Assembly: GCA_031555505.1 (NCBI GenBank)
Contig: JAVBUH010000013.1
Coordinates: 1-64,000 of the forward strand
DNA from: JAJDIA01 sp031555505
GTDB taxonomy: Bacteria; Bacteroidota; Bacteroidia; Bacteroidales; Tannerellaceae
Direction: 5' to 3'
Length of the DNA: 64,000 nucleotides
Part shown: in pieces, positions 1 through 9,282 of the stretch
Layout: each line of letters starts with the position of its first letter
Position numbering within the stretch: position 1 is the stretch's first letter
Translations under genes and position numbers: made by a program
Notes under the pieces: model-generated
Told to the model about the DNA's origin: nothing
The model's database searches: none
What the model saw: the letters and a program-made list of their open reading frames with translations, nothing else

Positions 1-1197
1 CACGTCGAGGAAGAGTTTCCAGGCCTGATCAGCTACAGAGCTGGTCAGTACTTCAATATAGTAAGAACCGGCAGACGGGTCGACTACCTTGTCGAAATGG
101 CATTCTTCCTTCAACAGCAGTTGCTGGTTGCGGGCAATACGTTCGGAGAAGTCGTCGGATGTCTGGTAGGTTACGTCGAACGGAGCGACGGTGATGGAGT
201 CCACACCGGCCAGGGCAGCCGACATAGCTTCGGTCTGCGTACGGAGCAGGTTCACGTGTGCGTCGTAGATGGTGAGGTTCCATTCCGAAGTCTGGGCGTG
301 AGCTACCATCTTGCAGGCACATTCGCACTTAGGTTCGTAAGCAGCTACAATTTCAGCCCACAACCAACGGGCGGCACGGAACTTAGCGATTTCCATGAAA
401 TAGTTGGCGCTGATACCGAAATTGAATTTGATGGAACAAGCCACTTCGCAAGCGCTGAAACCGGTTTCAACCAGTTTGGTGAGGATTTCATTACCCCAAG
501 CCAAAGCGTAACCGAGTTCCTGTGTGATATACGAACCGGCGTCGTTCAGTTGGCAAGCATCCACAGACAGCACCTGATATGCGGGCAGCGCCTTACCGGC
601 TGTCAGCACGGCAGCAGCCTGTGCTACCCATTCGTCGGCAGCCTTACCCTTAACGAGCGGCTTCTTGAACGGGTTATAGTTAACAGAACCAAAGCACTTT
701 TCAGCATCGGCGCCGAAGCCTTTGATGTGCGCAGCCAGGATACCGATCAGGTTCTCAACCTGGCAGTTGCAGGTCTTGAAATTGAGTTCCACACACTCGG
801 GACAAATGCCTTTCAGCAGCGTGGCGATGTTTTCTGCATTTACATCGTCGCCTTTGAAATGGAATCCGAGTGAGTTCACACCCTTCTGCAACAGGTCCAA
901 CGCTTTGGCATTGGCCGCTGCGAAATCGGTCACATCAATGTTCTGGCGTACTTTCCAGTCGTTATCCTTCTTCGTTCCGCGAACAAAGGGAAATTCACCG
1001 GGCAGCGATGTAGCGATCTTCATGCCTTCCAGGTCTGCTGCACGATAGAAAGGATTCACATCAAATCCTTCGCTTGTTTTCCAAACAAGTTTTTTCTCAA
1101 ACGGCGCCCCTTTCAGGTCGGCCGTGATTTTCTCCATCCACTTTTCAGTAGACACGGGAGGAAATTCCGAGAAAAGTTTTTCTTTTAATTCTGCCAT
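1..1197 (-). CDS. mutA: Methylmalonyl-CoA mutase small subunit (3' end outside window)
   Basis: The reverse strand is open for 399 codons from an ATG at 1197 to the window edge, so the C-terminus is missing. The protein starts MAELKEKLFSEF and reads as the small subunit of the heterodimeric B12-dependent mutase that interconverts succinyl-CoA and methylmalonyl-CoA in the propionate pathway. In this family the small subunit is structural and lacks the active site; the catalytic large subunit (mutB) normally follows and would lie left of position 1. The visible part covers the N-terminal segment and most of the TIM-barrel, with Cys-rich stretches around residues 130-145 and 290-300. A promoter element lies about 75 bp upstream. 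The family call is confident; the completeness of the operon cannot be seen. Confidence 0.93.
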   Translation of the reverse strand, partial: MAELKEKLFSEFPPVSTEKWMEKITADLKGAPFEKKLVWKTSEGFDVNPFYRAADLEGMKIATSLPGEFPFVRGTKKDNDWKVRQNIDVTDFAAANAKALDLLQKGVNSLGFHFKGDDVNAENIATLLKGICPECVELNFKTCNCQVENLIGILAAHIKGFGADAEKCFGSVNYNPFKKPLVKGKAADEWVAQAAAVLTAGKALPAYQVLSVDACQLNDAGSYITQELGYALAWGNEILTKLVETGFSACEVACSIKFNFGISANYFMEIAKFRAARWLWAEIVAAYEPKCECACKMVAHAQTSEWNLTIYDAHVNLLRTQTEAMSAALAGVDSITVAPFDVTYQTSDDFSERIARNQQLLLKEECHFDKVVDPSAGSYYIEVLTSSVADQAWKLFLDV

Positions 1198-1269
1198 AAT
1201 ATTCTTCTTTATAATACTGGTATTAAAATAGGTGCATTATAGTTGCCTATATGCGTCTATAACAGCGTG

Positions 1270-1277
1270 CAAAGGTA
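1270..1277 (-). promoter_or_regulatory. Promoter -7 element for mutA
   Basis: Reverse-strand TACCTTTG matches the Bacteroidetes -7 consensus TAnnTTTG. A TTGT lies 19 bp further upstream (1297-1300) as a possible -33 element. The predicted leader is about 70 nt. Confidence 0.6.
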
Positions 1278-1341
1278 AAATAAATAAACAGTACCGACAA
1301 TGAAAAAGACGCTAAAAAGAACACGGCAAAAGAATAAAAGG

Positions 1342-1349
1342 TATATTTG
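1342..1349 (+). promoter_or_regulatory. Promoter -7 element for the ABC transporter gene
   Basis: TATATTTG matches TAnnTTTG and lies 35 bp before the ATG at 1385. It is divergent from the mutA promoter. Confidence 0.6.
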
Positions 1350-1384
1350 CGGGTAGATTAAACACTGAGGAAGACACCTGCTCA

Positions 1385-4306
1385 ATGAATGAAACGATTC
1401 TCAACGGACTATTGAATCTGTTTGCTGTCTTTGCATCAATCGCACGGCTTGACAACAAACAGGCGGTGCAATCACTTCACTCCTATCTGTCGAGCCATTT
1501 CGGCGTCCGTTCGCACGACGAATATATCGGTTTATACAATGAATTACGCAGCATGTATGACGATCCGTTTTTCCCGATTGACAAGGAAAGCGTGGTACGC
1601 AACATCTGCACACAAATGAAGGTGAAGCTCTCAGCCGAAGAGCAACTCTTGCTACTGATCCGCTTCATTGAATTTGCCTATACGCACAACCGTGAATCGG
1701 CCGGGCAACCGGAGGTATTCCACATCGTAGCCTGTATCTTCAGCATCACGGATGAAGAATACGGGGATATCCTGGCATTCGCCACCGGCCAGCCCTCTCC
1801 TTCCCTGCTCAGCATCGATGCACAGGCAGAAGACAAGGCACAGAACAACCACATCACCCGCGAAGGGCTCGAAGGCCGTATTGTGGTGTTCTACCTGACA
1901 CGATTCGACAAATATATCTTTACCTACCACGGCGATGCGGCGGTGTACATGAACGACATTCCGTTGTCGCCCGATATGTTCTATGCCTGGCAGCACAGCA
2001 GCGTGGTAAAAAGCCCGCTCTTCCTTCCGGTCTATCACAGCGACCTGAAAGCCGTATTCCAGAAAAAAGAACAGCAAGACAGCGTACACCTTACCGGACG
2101 GGATATCGACTTCACCTTCCCCAACAGCAAGAACGGGATACACGGTTTCTCGTTCAACCTGGAATCGGGACAGCTTGTGGCTATCATGGGCGGCAGCGGC
2201 GTAGGAAAGTCTACGCTGCTCAGCCTGATGACCGGACGGCTGAAGCCTGACAAAGGCCGTATCTGCGTAAACGGCCATCCGATCGATTCGCCCGACAGTA
2301 AGCAACTGCTGGGCTATGTACCGCAAGACGACCTGCTGATCGAAGAACTGACGGTGTATGAGAACCTCTGGTTCACGGCTCGTTTCTGTTTTGACCGCTT
2401 CACGCCCGACGAACTGGCCGAACGGGTAGATGCCGTATTGAAAGACCTCGATCTGCTCGATATCAAAACATTGAAAGTAGGTTCACCCCTCCGCAAAACC
2501 ATCAGTGGCGGACAGCGCAAGCGGCTCAACATCGCCCTGGAACTGATCCGTGAACCGGCGATCCTCTACCTGGACGAACCTACCTCCGGTCTTTCATCTG
2601 CCGACTCCGAGAAAGTAATGATGCTGCTCAAGGAACAAACCCACCGGGGACGGCTTGTGGTGGTAAACATCCACCAACCCTCGTCGGAGATATACAAACT
2701 GTTCGACCGCCTGTGGTTACTCGACAAAGGTGGTTACCCGATCTACGACGGCAATCCGATCGAAGCCGTCACCTATTTCAAACGGGCCGCACAGTACACC
2801 GACCAGGATATCAGCGTATGCAGCGCCTGTGGGAATATCAACCCTGAACTGATCCTTACCATCATCGACGCAAAAGTGATTGACGACTCAGGTAATCAGA
2901 CCAATATCCGCAAGTTCACCCCCGAAGAGTGGCACCGGCAATACCTCAACAGCCGACGCCTGCCCAAAAAGGCCAAAGAAGGCCCGCTACCGGCTACCCG
3001 GCAGCAACGACCTCCCCGGTGGCGGCAATTCCTGATCTTCTCCGAACGCAACCTGCGCACCAAGTTCACCAATAAACAATACCTCCTGTTAGCGCTGCTG
3101 GAAGCCCCGTTGCTGGCTATCCTGGTAGCCTTCCTCACCCGGTTTACCGAAAACGGCGAATATTCACTGTTTGCAAATAAGAACTTCATCTCTTACATCT
3201 TCATGTCGGTGATCGTAGTCACATTCATTGGCCTGAGCATCAGCGCCGAAGAGATATTCCGCGACCGGATCATACTCAAACGGGAACATTTCCTGCGCCT
3301 GAGCCGGGGTAGTTACCTCACATCCAAGATAGGCTATCTCTTCCTGTTGTCGGGCGTGCAAACAGCCCTCTTCCTGTTGCTGGGAAACACCATCACAGGC
3401 GTACCGTGGGATATGTTTCCCGGTTGGTGGGGTATCCTGTGGCTCACAGCGTTTGTAGCCAACCTGATGGGGCTGATCCTGTCGCAGACACTCAGTTCGA
3501 TCGTAGCCATATACATCACCATCCCCCTCCTGCTGATTCCGCAAATATTACTCTGCGGATTAGTGGTTCGTTTCGACGAATTGAATCTCCCGGGACCAGA
3601 GAAGAATGTGGTACCCATCATCGGAGATATGATCCCTTCGCGCTGGGCATTTGAAGCGTTGGTAGTGTCACAATATACCGACAATGACTTCAACCGGGCT
3701 TTCTTCGCGGTAGAACGGGAAAAATACCTGGCTCAATACTACCGTAACATACATGTTGCCGAGCTACGAAACCAGGTAGACCGGTTTGAGAATGAGCAGG
3801 ACAGCACCCTGCTACCGCTCATCCATAACGAGCTGGCCATTCTCAGTCACGCCGCTCGCATGATACCCCCACCACCAGGTGAATCACCCCGGAGATTCCT
3901 CGAAAAAGCGGATCAAGCCTTGGCTGAACGGGCGCACAACTACACCGCATACCTCGAACAACTCCGGAAAGAGCAACTCGACAGCCTGGGAGCCGGAGGG
4001 TTCAACATGCTCAAACGCACACACCACAATGCAGCGATCGAAGAACTGGTTACCAACGCCGGCAACACCCGGCTGTTCCGCCAAAGCGGTTCACGCATCC
4101 TGCCACTAATAGGCACTGTTTTCTTCGCGCCCGACAACCGCTGGGGACGCGCTGCTTTCTATTCGTATGAAAAAAATGTAGCAGGCAACCTGATCCCTAC
4201 CTATTTTTTTAACACATTCGCTCTGATTTTCTTTGCAGTATTAGCCATAATCGCTATATTCGCAGCGTTTCCGGGAAAGTTTCTCCAAACAGATAAAGAT
4301 TATTGA
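1385..4306 (+). CDS. ABCG-like ABC transporter, ATPase fused to permease, with TerB-like N-terminus
   Basis: The 973-residue protein is a half-transporter with the ATPase before the membrane domain, as in the White/ABCG group. Residues 1-140 are helical and resemble a TerB/DjlA-type domain. The nucleotide-binding domain spans about 240-470, with Walker A GGSGVGKST near 270-277, signature SGGQRKR at 374, Walker B ending in D397-E398 and the NIHQPS switch. ABC2-type membrane helices start near residue 567. A long hydrophilic, coiled-coil-prone insert (about 770-930) precedes a last helix near 940-965. Substrate is unknown. A lipoprotein gene follows after 33 bp, probably in the same operon. The transporter class is clear; the TerB-like assignment is by resemblance only. 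Confidence 0.85.
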   Translation: MNETILNGLLNLFAVFASIARLDNKQAVQSLHSYLSSHFGVRSHDEYIGLYNELRSMYDDPFFPIDKESVVRNICTQMKVKLSAEEQLLLLIRFIEFAYTHNRESAGQPEVFHIVACIFSITDEEYGDILAFATGQPSPSLLSIDAQAEDKAQNNHITREGLEGRIVVFYLTRFDKYIFTYHGDAAVYMNDIPLSPDMFYAWQHSSVVKSPLFLPVYHSDLKAVFQKKEQQDSVHLTGRDIDFTFPNSKNGIHGFSFNLESGQLVAIMGGSGVGKSTLLSLMTGRLKPDKGRICVNGHPIDSPDSKQLLGYVPQDDLLIEELTVYENLWFTARFCFDRFTPDELAERVDAVLKDLDLLDIKTLKVGSPLRKTISGGQRKRLNIALELIREPAILYLDEPTSGLSSADSEKVMMLLKEQTHRGRLVVVNIHQPSSEIYKLFDRLWLLDKGGYPIYDGNPIEAVTYFKRAAQYTDQDISVCSACGNINPELILTIIDAKVIDDSGNQTNIRKFTPEEWHRQYLNSRRLPKKAKEGPLPATRQQRPPRWRQFLIFSERNLRTKFTNKQYLLLALLEAPLLAILVAFLTRFTENGEYSLFANKNFISYIFMSVIVVTFIGLSISAEEIFRDRIILKREHFLRLSRGSYLTSKIGYLFLLSGVQTALFLLLGNTITGVPWDMFPGWWGILWLTAFVANLMGLILSQTLSSIVAIYITIPLLLIPQILLCGLVVRFDELNLPGPEKNVVPIIGDMIPSRWAFEALVVSQYTDNDFNRAFFAVEREKYLAQYYRNIHVAELRNQVDRFENEQDSTLLPLIHNELAILSHAARMIPPPPGESPRRFLEKADQALAERAHNYTAYLEQLRKEQLDSLGAGGFNMLKRTHHNAAIEELVTNAGNTRLFRQSGSRILPLIGTVFFAPDNRWGRAAFYSYEKNVAGNLIPTYFFNTFALIFFAVLAIIAIFAAFPGKFLQTDKDY

Positions 4307-4339
4307 ATCAGAAATAATTAAACATTAATACAGAGCATT

Positions 4340-5158
4340 ATGAAGAAGTATTTTATCAGTGTACTGTCTGTTGCTGTTATCGCATTCGGTATGGCGTCCT
4401 GCAGTGGTAAAAAAGCACAAAACGAGGCAGCTCAGGAAGATGCCGCTGCTGCTGCCGGTGGAATGACAAAAAGCGCATTAACCGCAGAATTGAAGACATC
4501 TACTATCGAGTTCTTACAGGATGTTCCCGATTTTGAAGTGCCTTATCGCATTGCCTCGGGAGAAGTAACGATCAGCGTTGGCAACCTCAATTATATGATT
4601 CCGGTTACAAAAGCTACCGAATTGACAACTCCGGCACAGAAAGCCTGCGTTTTCGGGATGTACCTGTCTGACTATAATGTGCTGAACGCCGCCGGACAAC
4701 CGGTAACCGAAGTAGGTAACACATTGGCCCAGTTGGCAACCGACCTGAACATCACCTTCCTCACCGATATCGTGAAACAACAGGTTCCGGCAGATAAAAC
4801 TGCTTTCGAGGCTTTCTACCAGAAACAACAGGAACAGATCATCACCGCCCTGGCCGATAACGACAAGATAGACGTTGCCGTTGAAATGTTGGCCGGCGCC
4901 ACTGCACAATATGCCTGCCTGATCGCAAACCCCACCCTGGTGGTAAAAGGCGATGCAACCTCTGCAGGACTGAGTGAACGGATGGAAAAACGCCTCAGCA
5001 TGTTGGGCGAAGTAACCAGCGACCTCTCCGGTTACTATCCTGAACTGGCTACCATAGGCACCACGATCGCTCCGCTATCTGAAAAAGTAACCTCCATCAA
5101 CAGCGCTCGTGAAAACAATGCGGCAATCACTGGAATCCGCGATGCATTGTTGAAATAA
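4340..5158 (+). CDS. Lipoprotein of unknown function
   Basis: The 272-residue protein begins with a lipoprotein signal peptide with lipobox MASC (Cys at about residue 21), then an Ala/Glu/Gln-rich linker. It should be lipid-anchored and face the periplasm or outer membrane. The rest is soluble, rich in Ala, Thr and Leu, and predicted largely helical; no catalytic motif was recognised. It starts 33 bp after the ABC transporter and is followed by a strong terminator, so the two genes probably form one unit and may work together. No function is assigned. Confidence 0.8.
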   Translation: MKKYFISVLSVAVIAFGMASCSGKKAQNEAAQEDAAAAAGGMTKSALTAELKTSTIEFLQDVPDFEVPYRIASGEVTISVGNLNYMIPVTKATELTTPAQKACVFGMYLSDYNVLNAAGQPVTEVGNTLAQLATDLNITFLTDIVKQQVPADKTAFEAFYQKQQEQIITALADNDKIDVAVEMLAGATAQYACLIANPTLVVKGDATSAGLSERMEKRLSMLGEVTSDLSGYYPELATIGTTIAPLSEKVTSINSARENNAAITGIRDALLK

Positions 5159-5199
5159 GCGGCGATCTCATTTTAGAATCATTACTATATTTATAAAAG

Positions 5200-5229
5200 A
5201 AGGATGTGCCGACGGTACATCCTTTTTTT
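5200..5229 (+). terminator. Rho-independent terminator after the lipoprotein gene
   Basis: An 11-bp stem (AAGGATGTGCC paired with GGTACATCCTT, one G-T pair) with loop GAC is followed by a run of seven T. The first ATG of the downstream regulator frame (5206) lies inside this stem, which argues for the later start at 5266. Confidence 0.9.
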
Positions 5230-5230
5230 G

Positions 5231-5238
5231 TATGTTTG
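5231..5238 (+). promoter_or_regulatory. Promoter -7 element for the sigma-54 response regulator
   Basis: TATGTTTG lies just after the terminator and 27 bp before the ATG at 5266. No clear -33 partner is visible. Confidence 0.5.
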
Positions 5239-5265
5239 CATAGAGATAAAACGGCTACCGACATT

Positions 5266-6597
5266 ATGGAACGCAAGATACTTATCGTGGAAGATGATAC
5301 CGGGTTTGGCACCATGCTGAAACACTGGTTTGGGAGGAACGGGTTTGAAGCCGTGCTGTGCGGAACGGTGGATGAGGCCAAAAAAGCCATAGGGACAGAT
5401 CGTTTCGACCTTATACTTTCAGACCTTCGCCTGCCCGACGACGATGGCATCATGCTCCTCGCCTGGGTACGTGAACAAAAACGTCGCATTCCGTTTATTA
5501 TCATGACCAGTTATGGTGAGATCCAAACAGCTGTGGCAGCCATGAAACTGGGCGCCTTTGACTTTATGCAGAAGCCGGTCAACAACACCATCCTGAAAGA
5601 GAAGATCGAACAGGCGCTTGGCAACACGCACGAGCCTGCAGTTCCGAAGCCGACGGCAATAACACCCTCCTCATCCATTCATGTCATCGGGCGCAGCCGG
5701 GCAGCACGCGAGTTAGACAATCTATTGCAAAAGGTAGCGCCCACGCTGATGTCGGTACTCATCCTTGGCGAGAGCGGTACCGGCAAAGAATTTGCCGCCC
5801 GCCGCATTCACGAATTGAGCAGGCGATGCAAAGAGCCCTTTATCGCAGTAGACTGCGGCAGCCTGTCGCGCGACCTGGCACCAAGTGAGTTGTTTGGACA
5901 CCTGAAAGGTTCGTTCACCTCCTCCATTGCCGACAAGAAGGGCGTATTTGAGCAGGCCAACGGCGGTACGGTATTCCTTGACGAGATAGGCAACCTGCCG
6001 TATGAAGTTCAGGTACAATTACTCCGTTGCCTGCAAGAACGGAAAGTACGCCCTGTAGGATCGGCCACCGACATACCGGTAGATGTGCGGATTATTGTAG
6101 CCACGAACGAGAACCTGCCGGATGCGATCGGGCAAGGACGATTCCGCGAAGACTTGTACCATCGATTAAACGAATTCTCCATCGTCATGCCGGCGCTGCG
6201 TGAACGGAAAGAAGACATTGAACTCTTCGCCACCCATTTTCTTCAGCAAGCCAACCAAGAGTTGGGAAAAGACATCCGCTCGTTCAGTCCCGACACACTG
6301 GACCTGTTATATCAGTATTACTGGGGAGGCAACCTGCGCGAACTGCGCAACGTAGTACGCCGCGCCGCCCTCTTTGCCGAAGGCTGCGATATCACCCCCT
6401 CCGACTTGCCGGTACTGTCAGATCCGCTGCTCAGCCAGGAGATGGCACTCCGCCCCGGCACGGAAGCCGAACAAAAAGAACAACTTGAAACTGCCGTTCG
6501 CCGCGCCAACGGCAACAAAACCCTCGCCGCCAAACTCCTCAAAGTAGACCGCAAGACATTATATAATATGATGCACCGGTTTGGAATAGACATCTAA
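5266..6597 (+). CDS. NtrC-family sigma-54-dependent response regulator
   Basis: The 443-residue protein has three domains. The receiver (1-120) has acidic pocket D10-D11, phosphoacceptor D53 and K103. The AAA+ sigma-54 activator domain (about 140-375) has Walker A GESGTGKE at 168-175 and the motif FLDEIG. A Fis-type helix-turn-helix forms the last 45 residues. The loop that contacts sigma-54, usually GAFTGA, reads GSFTSS at 215-220; the key F-T pair is kept. The start at 5266 is preferred because the longer frame begins inside a terminator. It is encoded tail-to-tail with a hybrid kinase (7 bp between stops), its probable partner. A consensus sigma-54 promoter at 9195 is a likely target. The family call is firm; the pairing is inferred from context. 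Confidence 0.93.
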   Translation: MERKILIVEDDTGFGTMLKHWFGRNGFEAVLCGTVDEAKKAIGTDRFDLILSDLRLPDDDGIMLLAWVREQKRRIPFIIMTSYGEIQTAVAAMKLGAFDFMQKPVNNTILKEKIEQALGNTHEPAVPKPTAITPSSSIHVIGRSRAARELDNLLQKVAPTLMSVLILGESGTGKEFAARRIHELSRRCKEPFIAVDCGSLSRDLAPSELFGHLKGSFTSSIADKKGVFEQANGGTVFLDEIGNLPYEVQVQLLRCLQERKVRPVGSATDIPVDVRIIVATNENLPDAIGQGRFREDLYHRLNEFSIVMPALRERKEDIELFATHFLQQANQELGKDIRSFSPDTLDLLYQYYWGGNLRELRNVVRRAALFAEGCDITPSDLPVLSDPLLSQEMALRPGTEAEQKEQLETAVRRANGNKTLAAKLLKVDRKTLYNMMHRFGIDI

Positions 6598-6604
6598 GGA
6601 TTCT

Positions 6605-8974
6605 TCAATCTGCCGGATACGTTTGCCGGATACGCGTCAGCGTAAGCTCCGCCTCGGCTATCAGGGCGGAAGTTCGGACAGGCCAGTCGGGATGGTTGGC
6701 AGCAGGCTGGCCACGCAGGCTGTCCATCCAGCGGAGCGTATCCAGGCAAGAGATAACACCTACCTGTTCGAACATGGGAAGCATTTTGTGGCAGACGGCC
6801 TGGGCAGCAGCAAACTCGTCAGACGACAGGGCAGCCCGGAGGCGGGTAAGATTGTCCTGTGAGGAGGCAACGAAGACAGACAATACCTCAGCAATGGCCT
6901 CCTGGTCACCTCCGAACAGTTCTTCAAGGGATTCAAAGCCCGAAGAGGCCTGGACGCTTACTCCCAGCAACTGTCCGAGCATGGTGCGGCTTACCGGTTT
7001 AGACAGGTAACCGTCAAAACCGTCACGGGCGGCCTGTCCGGCATTATAATCAGCCCGTCCAGTCATGATCACCATACGGATCGGCCTACTCAACCGGCGC
7101 ACGGCCTGCAGCACATCCAACCCTGTTACCATCCCCATCTCCATATCCGTTACCACCAGGTCGATATCCGACCGTCGGATCAGCGGTGCCGCCTCTTCCG
7201 GATGATTACACAGACTGACGGCATAGCCTAACTGGGCAAAAAGATCGTTAAGCACGGCCAGCAAAGCCGGATCGTCATCCACCAGCAGGATGCGACGGAT
7301 ATCCGTCCACGTTGCCTCTTCTTTCGGGGGATGTACCGGCAGGCTGATCTCGACCGTAGTCCCCGTCCCTTCCGTAGAACGTACATGGATACCACCGCCC
7401 AGCAGTTCGGTGATTCCTTTCACCACATACATACCAAGGCCGGTTCCTGTGGCCAGGTTGTTATTCTTTTCCACGCGGCGGAAAGGCTTGAACAGCTTGT
7501 CCATCTGATCGGCCGGTATTCCCGCACCGGTATCCGTGATACGGAAAAAGACCAGCGGACGCTTTCCTTCAGGCAAATAATCGGCCTGAAAGCGGATACT
7601 TCCCTTCGGTGTATATTTCACGGCATTAGACAGGATATTGATCACCACCTGTTTAATCTTCAGCACATCCCCGCGCAGCCGAAGGTTATGGTCCATATTG
7701 AACGAACTGTCAAACTCCAGTTGCTTCTGTTTCGCCAGCGATTCAAACATCAACGCCACCTCACGGCAGAGTACATACAAATAAAAATCGCTTTCGGAAA
7801 CCGCCTGCGATCCCTGCTCCAGGTTGGAAAACTCAAGGAGGTTGTTCATCAGCGCCAGAATATGGGTGGCAGACTGCTCTACCGAATCAGCCTGTTCCTT
7901 CGGCACCAGGCAGTCTTTTTTCCACATTTCCACATTTCCTGAAATAGAATTGAGTGGCGTCTTGATATCATGAGAAACGGAAAGGAAAAGCTGGTGGCGC
8001 GAATCCATAATCCGTCGCAAGGCTCTCCGGGCGGCCTTCCCCTTATTGACATCGCTGATGATCAAGAGGATAAACAACAGGATCAGGGCCAGTGCCACGG
8101 CGCCACCAACGACTGAAAAGGTATAATTCTCGCGTATCAACCGTTCGCTTTCGTGAATACGATCCAGGGCAGATGCCATTGTCTGCCGGGAATAGGCATT
8201 GAGCAAGGTGGAGAGTTGCGCCGAGAGTTGCTGATCGGTACGGATCAGGTGGCTCACCTGTTGCTCGATAGCCGTGATTCGGCTGGCATAATCTATCTTG
8301 GCCAATTCGGCCATGACACTCATCTCAGACAAGACATTGGCCCTTTCCTGCGTTGACAATCGCAGGGAATCTACCAGCTGCGTCTGCACCGTCACCAACG
8401 TATCCACCGAACGATCGGGCGAGAAGACAGTAGCCACTCGTCCCCAGAAGTTTCTCCGGGGGGTGGTATTCACAATCGTATCCTTCACGGTAGTAGTCAC
8501 TACCACGGGATCAGCGTTCAGCAGTGAATCGAGCGATTGAATCCGGAGACTGATCGTATCCACCGGATTTACCTGTATAAATTCTTGCCCCAGCCCCGAC
8601 ACGATCTGCCCTTTCTCACGTAGCAGCCAGCCCACTTGTTGGAGCAACGTATCCCTCGTTTCACTGCCCGAACGGGATTGCAGCGAATCGATCTGTTGTT
8701 CCACCTCATTGATCTTCCGGCGGAAACGACGCAGGTGTGCATCACTACGAGTGGCCACATAAAGATTCACCTCCGATTGTGCCTCGTTGACGGCAAACAC
8801 CAGTTCGTTGGTGAGGTTGAGCGTTTGGTATGATTGTTCGATATTTTCTTTCTGATTGCCGATATTTTCCCGCAAATTGTATACATACAGGATCATGCCG
8901 CCGCAAACGACAGCCACCACCAGATATATCAGCACCACTTTGAAGCGGATGCCCGACTCAACGTTTTCCTTCAT
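6605..8974 (-). CDS. Hybrid sensor histidine kinase with receiver and Hpt domains
   Basis: The 789-residue inner-membrane kinase contains a full phosphorelay. TM1 (about 10-30) and TM2 (about 283-303) flank a periplasmic, coiled-coil-rich sensor of about 250 residues. Then follow HisKA with H335 in SHDIKTP, an ATPase domain with NAVKYTP, DTGAGI and TGTGLGM, a receiver with D610, and a C-terminal Hpt-like helix bundle with H729 in CHKML. The expected route is H335 to D610 to H729 to D53 of the convergent NtrC-type regulator. A longer frame opens at 9016, but the promoter element at 8998-9005 lies inside it, so the ATG at 8974 is chosen. The signal sensed is unknown. Confidence 0.9.
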   Translation of the reverse strand: MKENVESGIRFKVVLIYLVVAVVCGGMILYVYNLRENIGNQKENIEQSYQTLNLTNELVFAVNEAQSEVNLYVATRSDAHLRRFRRKINEVEQQIDSLQSRSGSETRDTLLQQVGWLLREKGQIVSGLGQEFIQVNPVDTISLRIQSLDSLLNADPVVVTTTVKDTIVNTTPRRNFWGRVATVFSPDRSVDTLVTVQTQLVDSLRLSTQERANVLSEMSVMAELAKIDYASRITAIEQQVSHLIRTDQQLSAQLSTLLNAYSRQTMASALDRIHESERLIRENYTFSVVGGAVALALILLFILLIISDVNKGKAARRALRRIMDSRHQLFLSVSHDIKTPLNSISGNVEMWKKDCLVPKEQADSVEQSATHILALMNNLLEFSNLEQGSQAVSESDFYLYVLCREVALMFESLAKQKQLEFDSSFNMDHNLRLRGDVLKIKQVVINILSNAVKYTPKGSIRFQADYLPEGKRPLVFFRITDTGAGIPADQMDKLFKPFRRVEKNNNLATGTGLGMYVVKGITELLGGGIHVRSTEGTGTTVEISLPVHPPKEEATWTDIRRILLVDDDPALLAVLNDLFAQLGYAVSLCNHPEEAAPLIRRSDIDLVVTDMEMGMVTGLDVLQAVRRLSRPIRMVIMTGRADYNAGQAARDGFDGYLSKPVSRTMLGQLLGVSVQASSGFESLEELFGGDQEAIAEVLSVFVASSQDNLTRLRAALSSDEFAAAQAVCHKMLPMFEQVGVISCLDTLRWMDSLRGQPAANHPDWPVRTSALIAEAELTLTRIRQTYPAD

Positions 8975-8997
8975 GCGCACACGCTCTATTAGCGTAA

Positions 8998-9005
8998 CAA
9001 AGGTA
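8998..9005 (-). promoter_or_regulatory. Promoter -7 element for the hybrid kinase
   Basis: Reverse-strand TACCTTTG lies 23 bp upstream of the ATG at 8974. It is divergent from the sigma-54 promoter at 9195. Confidence 0.6.
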
Positions 9006-9078
9006 GGAAATATCAATAAACGAAACAGGATGCCAACGAATGATTCATCCCGGGAGCTACAGTTTCCTCACTATCTCC

Positions 9079-9100
9079 GTGGAAGCTTCCACACTTCCAC
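9079..9100. promoter_or_regulatory. Candidate activator binding site (dyad plus half site)
   Basis: GTGGAAGCTTCCAC (9079-9092) is a perfect 14-bp palindrome. A further half site ACTTCCAC follows at 9093-9100. It lies about 100 bp upstream of the sigma-54 promoter, the usual distance for an NtrC-type enhancer. Binding is inferred. Confidence 0.5.
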
Positions 9101-9194
9101 ACTGCATGCGGAACAGGGAATAGTTGTCATAAGAACAAATATACCGCTAAATAACAACCACTTACGCCACATCTCCCCACATTGGCACGGCCGT

Positions 9195-9210
9195 TGGCAC
9201 AGCTATTGCA
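9195..9210 (+). promoter_or_regulatory. Sigma-54 (-24/-12) promoter
   Basis: TGGCACAGCTATTGCA matches the RpoN consensus TGGCAC-N5-TTGCA at every defined base. GG lies at 9196-9197 and GC at 9208-9209, giving a predicted start near 9221 and a leader of about 60 nt to the ATG at 9283. It faces a small secreted-protein gene and sits beside the only sigma-54 activator in the window. Confidence 0.85.
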
Positions 9211-9282
9211 TGTATAATGGCATAAAAGATAGGTTTTTAATAGGTTATTAGTTTTTAAGGTATTAATTTAATTTTTATGATT

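Noticed and set aside
97..1048. Two plus-strand ORFs across the start of the window
   Set aside because: They are antisense to mutA, whose full-length match on the reverse strand is clear.
9183..9199. A second sigma-54 promoter at the upstream TGGCAC copy
   Set aside because: TGGCAC at 9183 is followed by TTGGC instead of TTGC at the right spacing.
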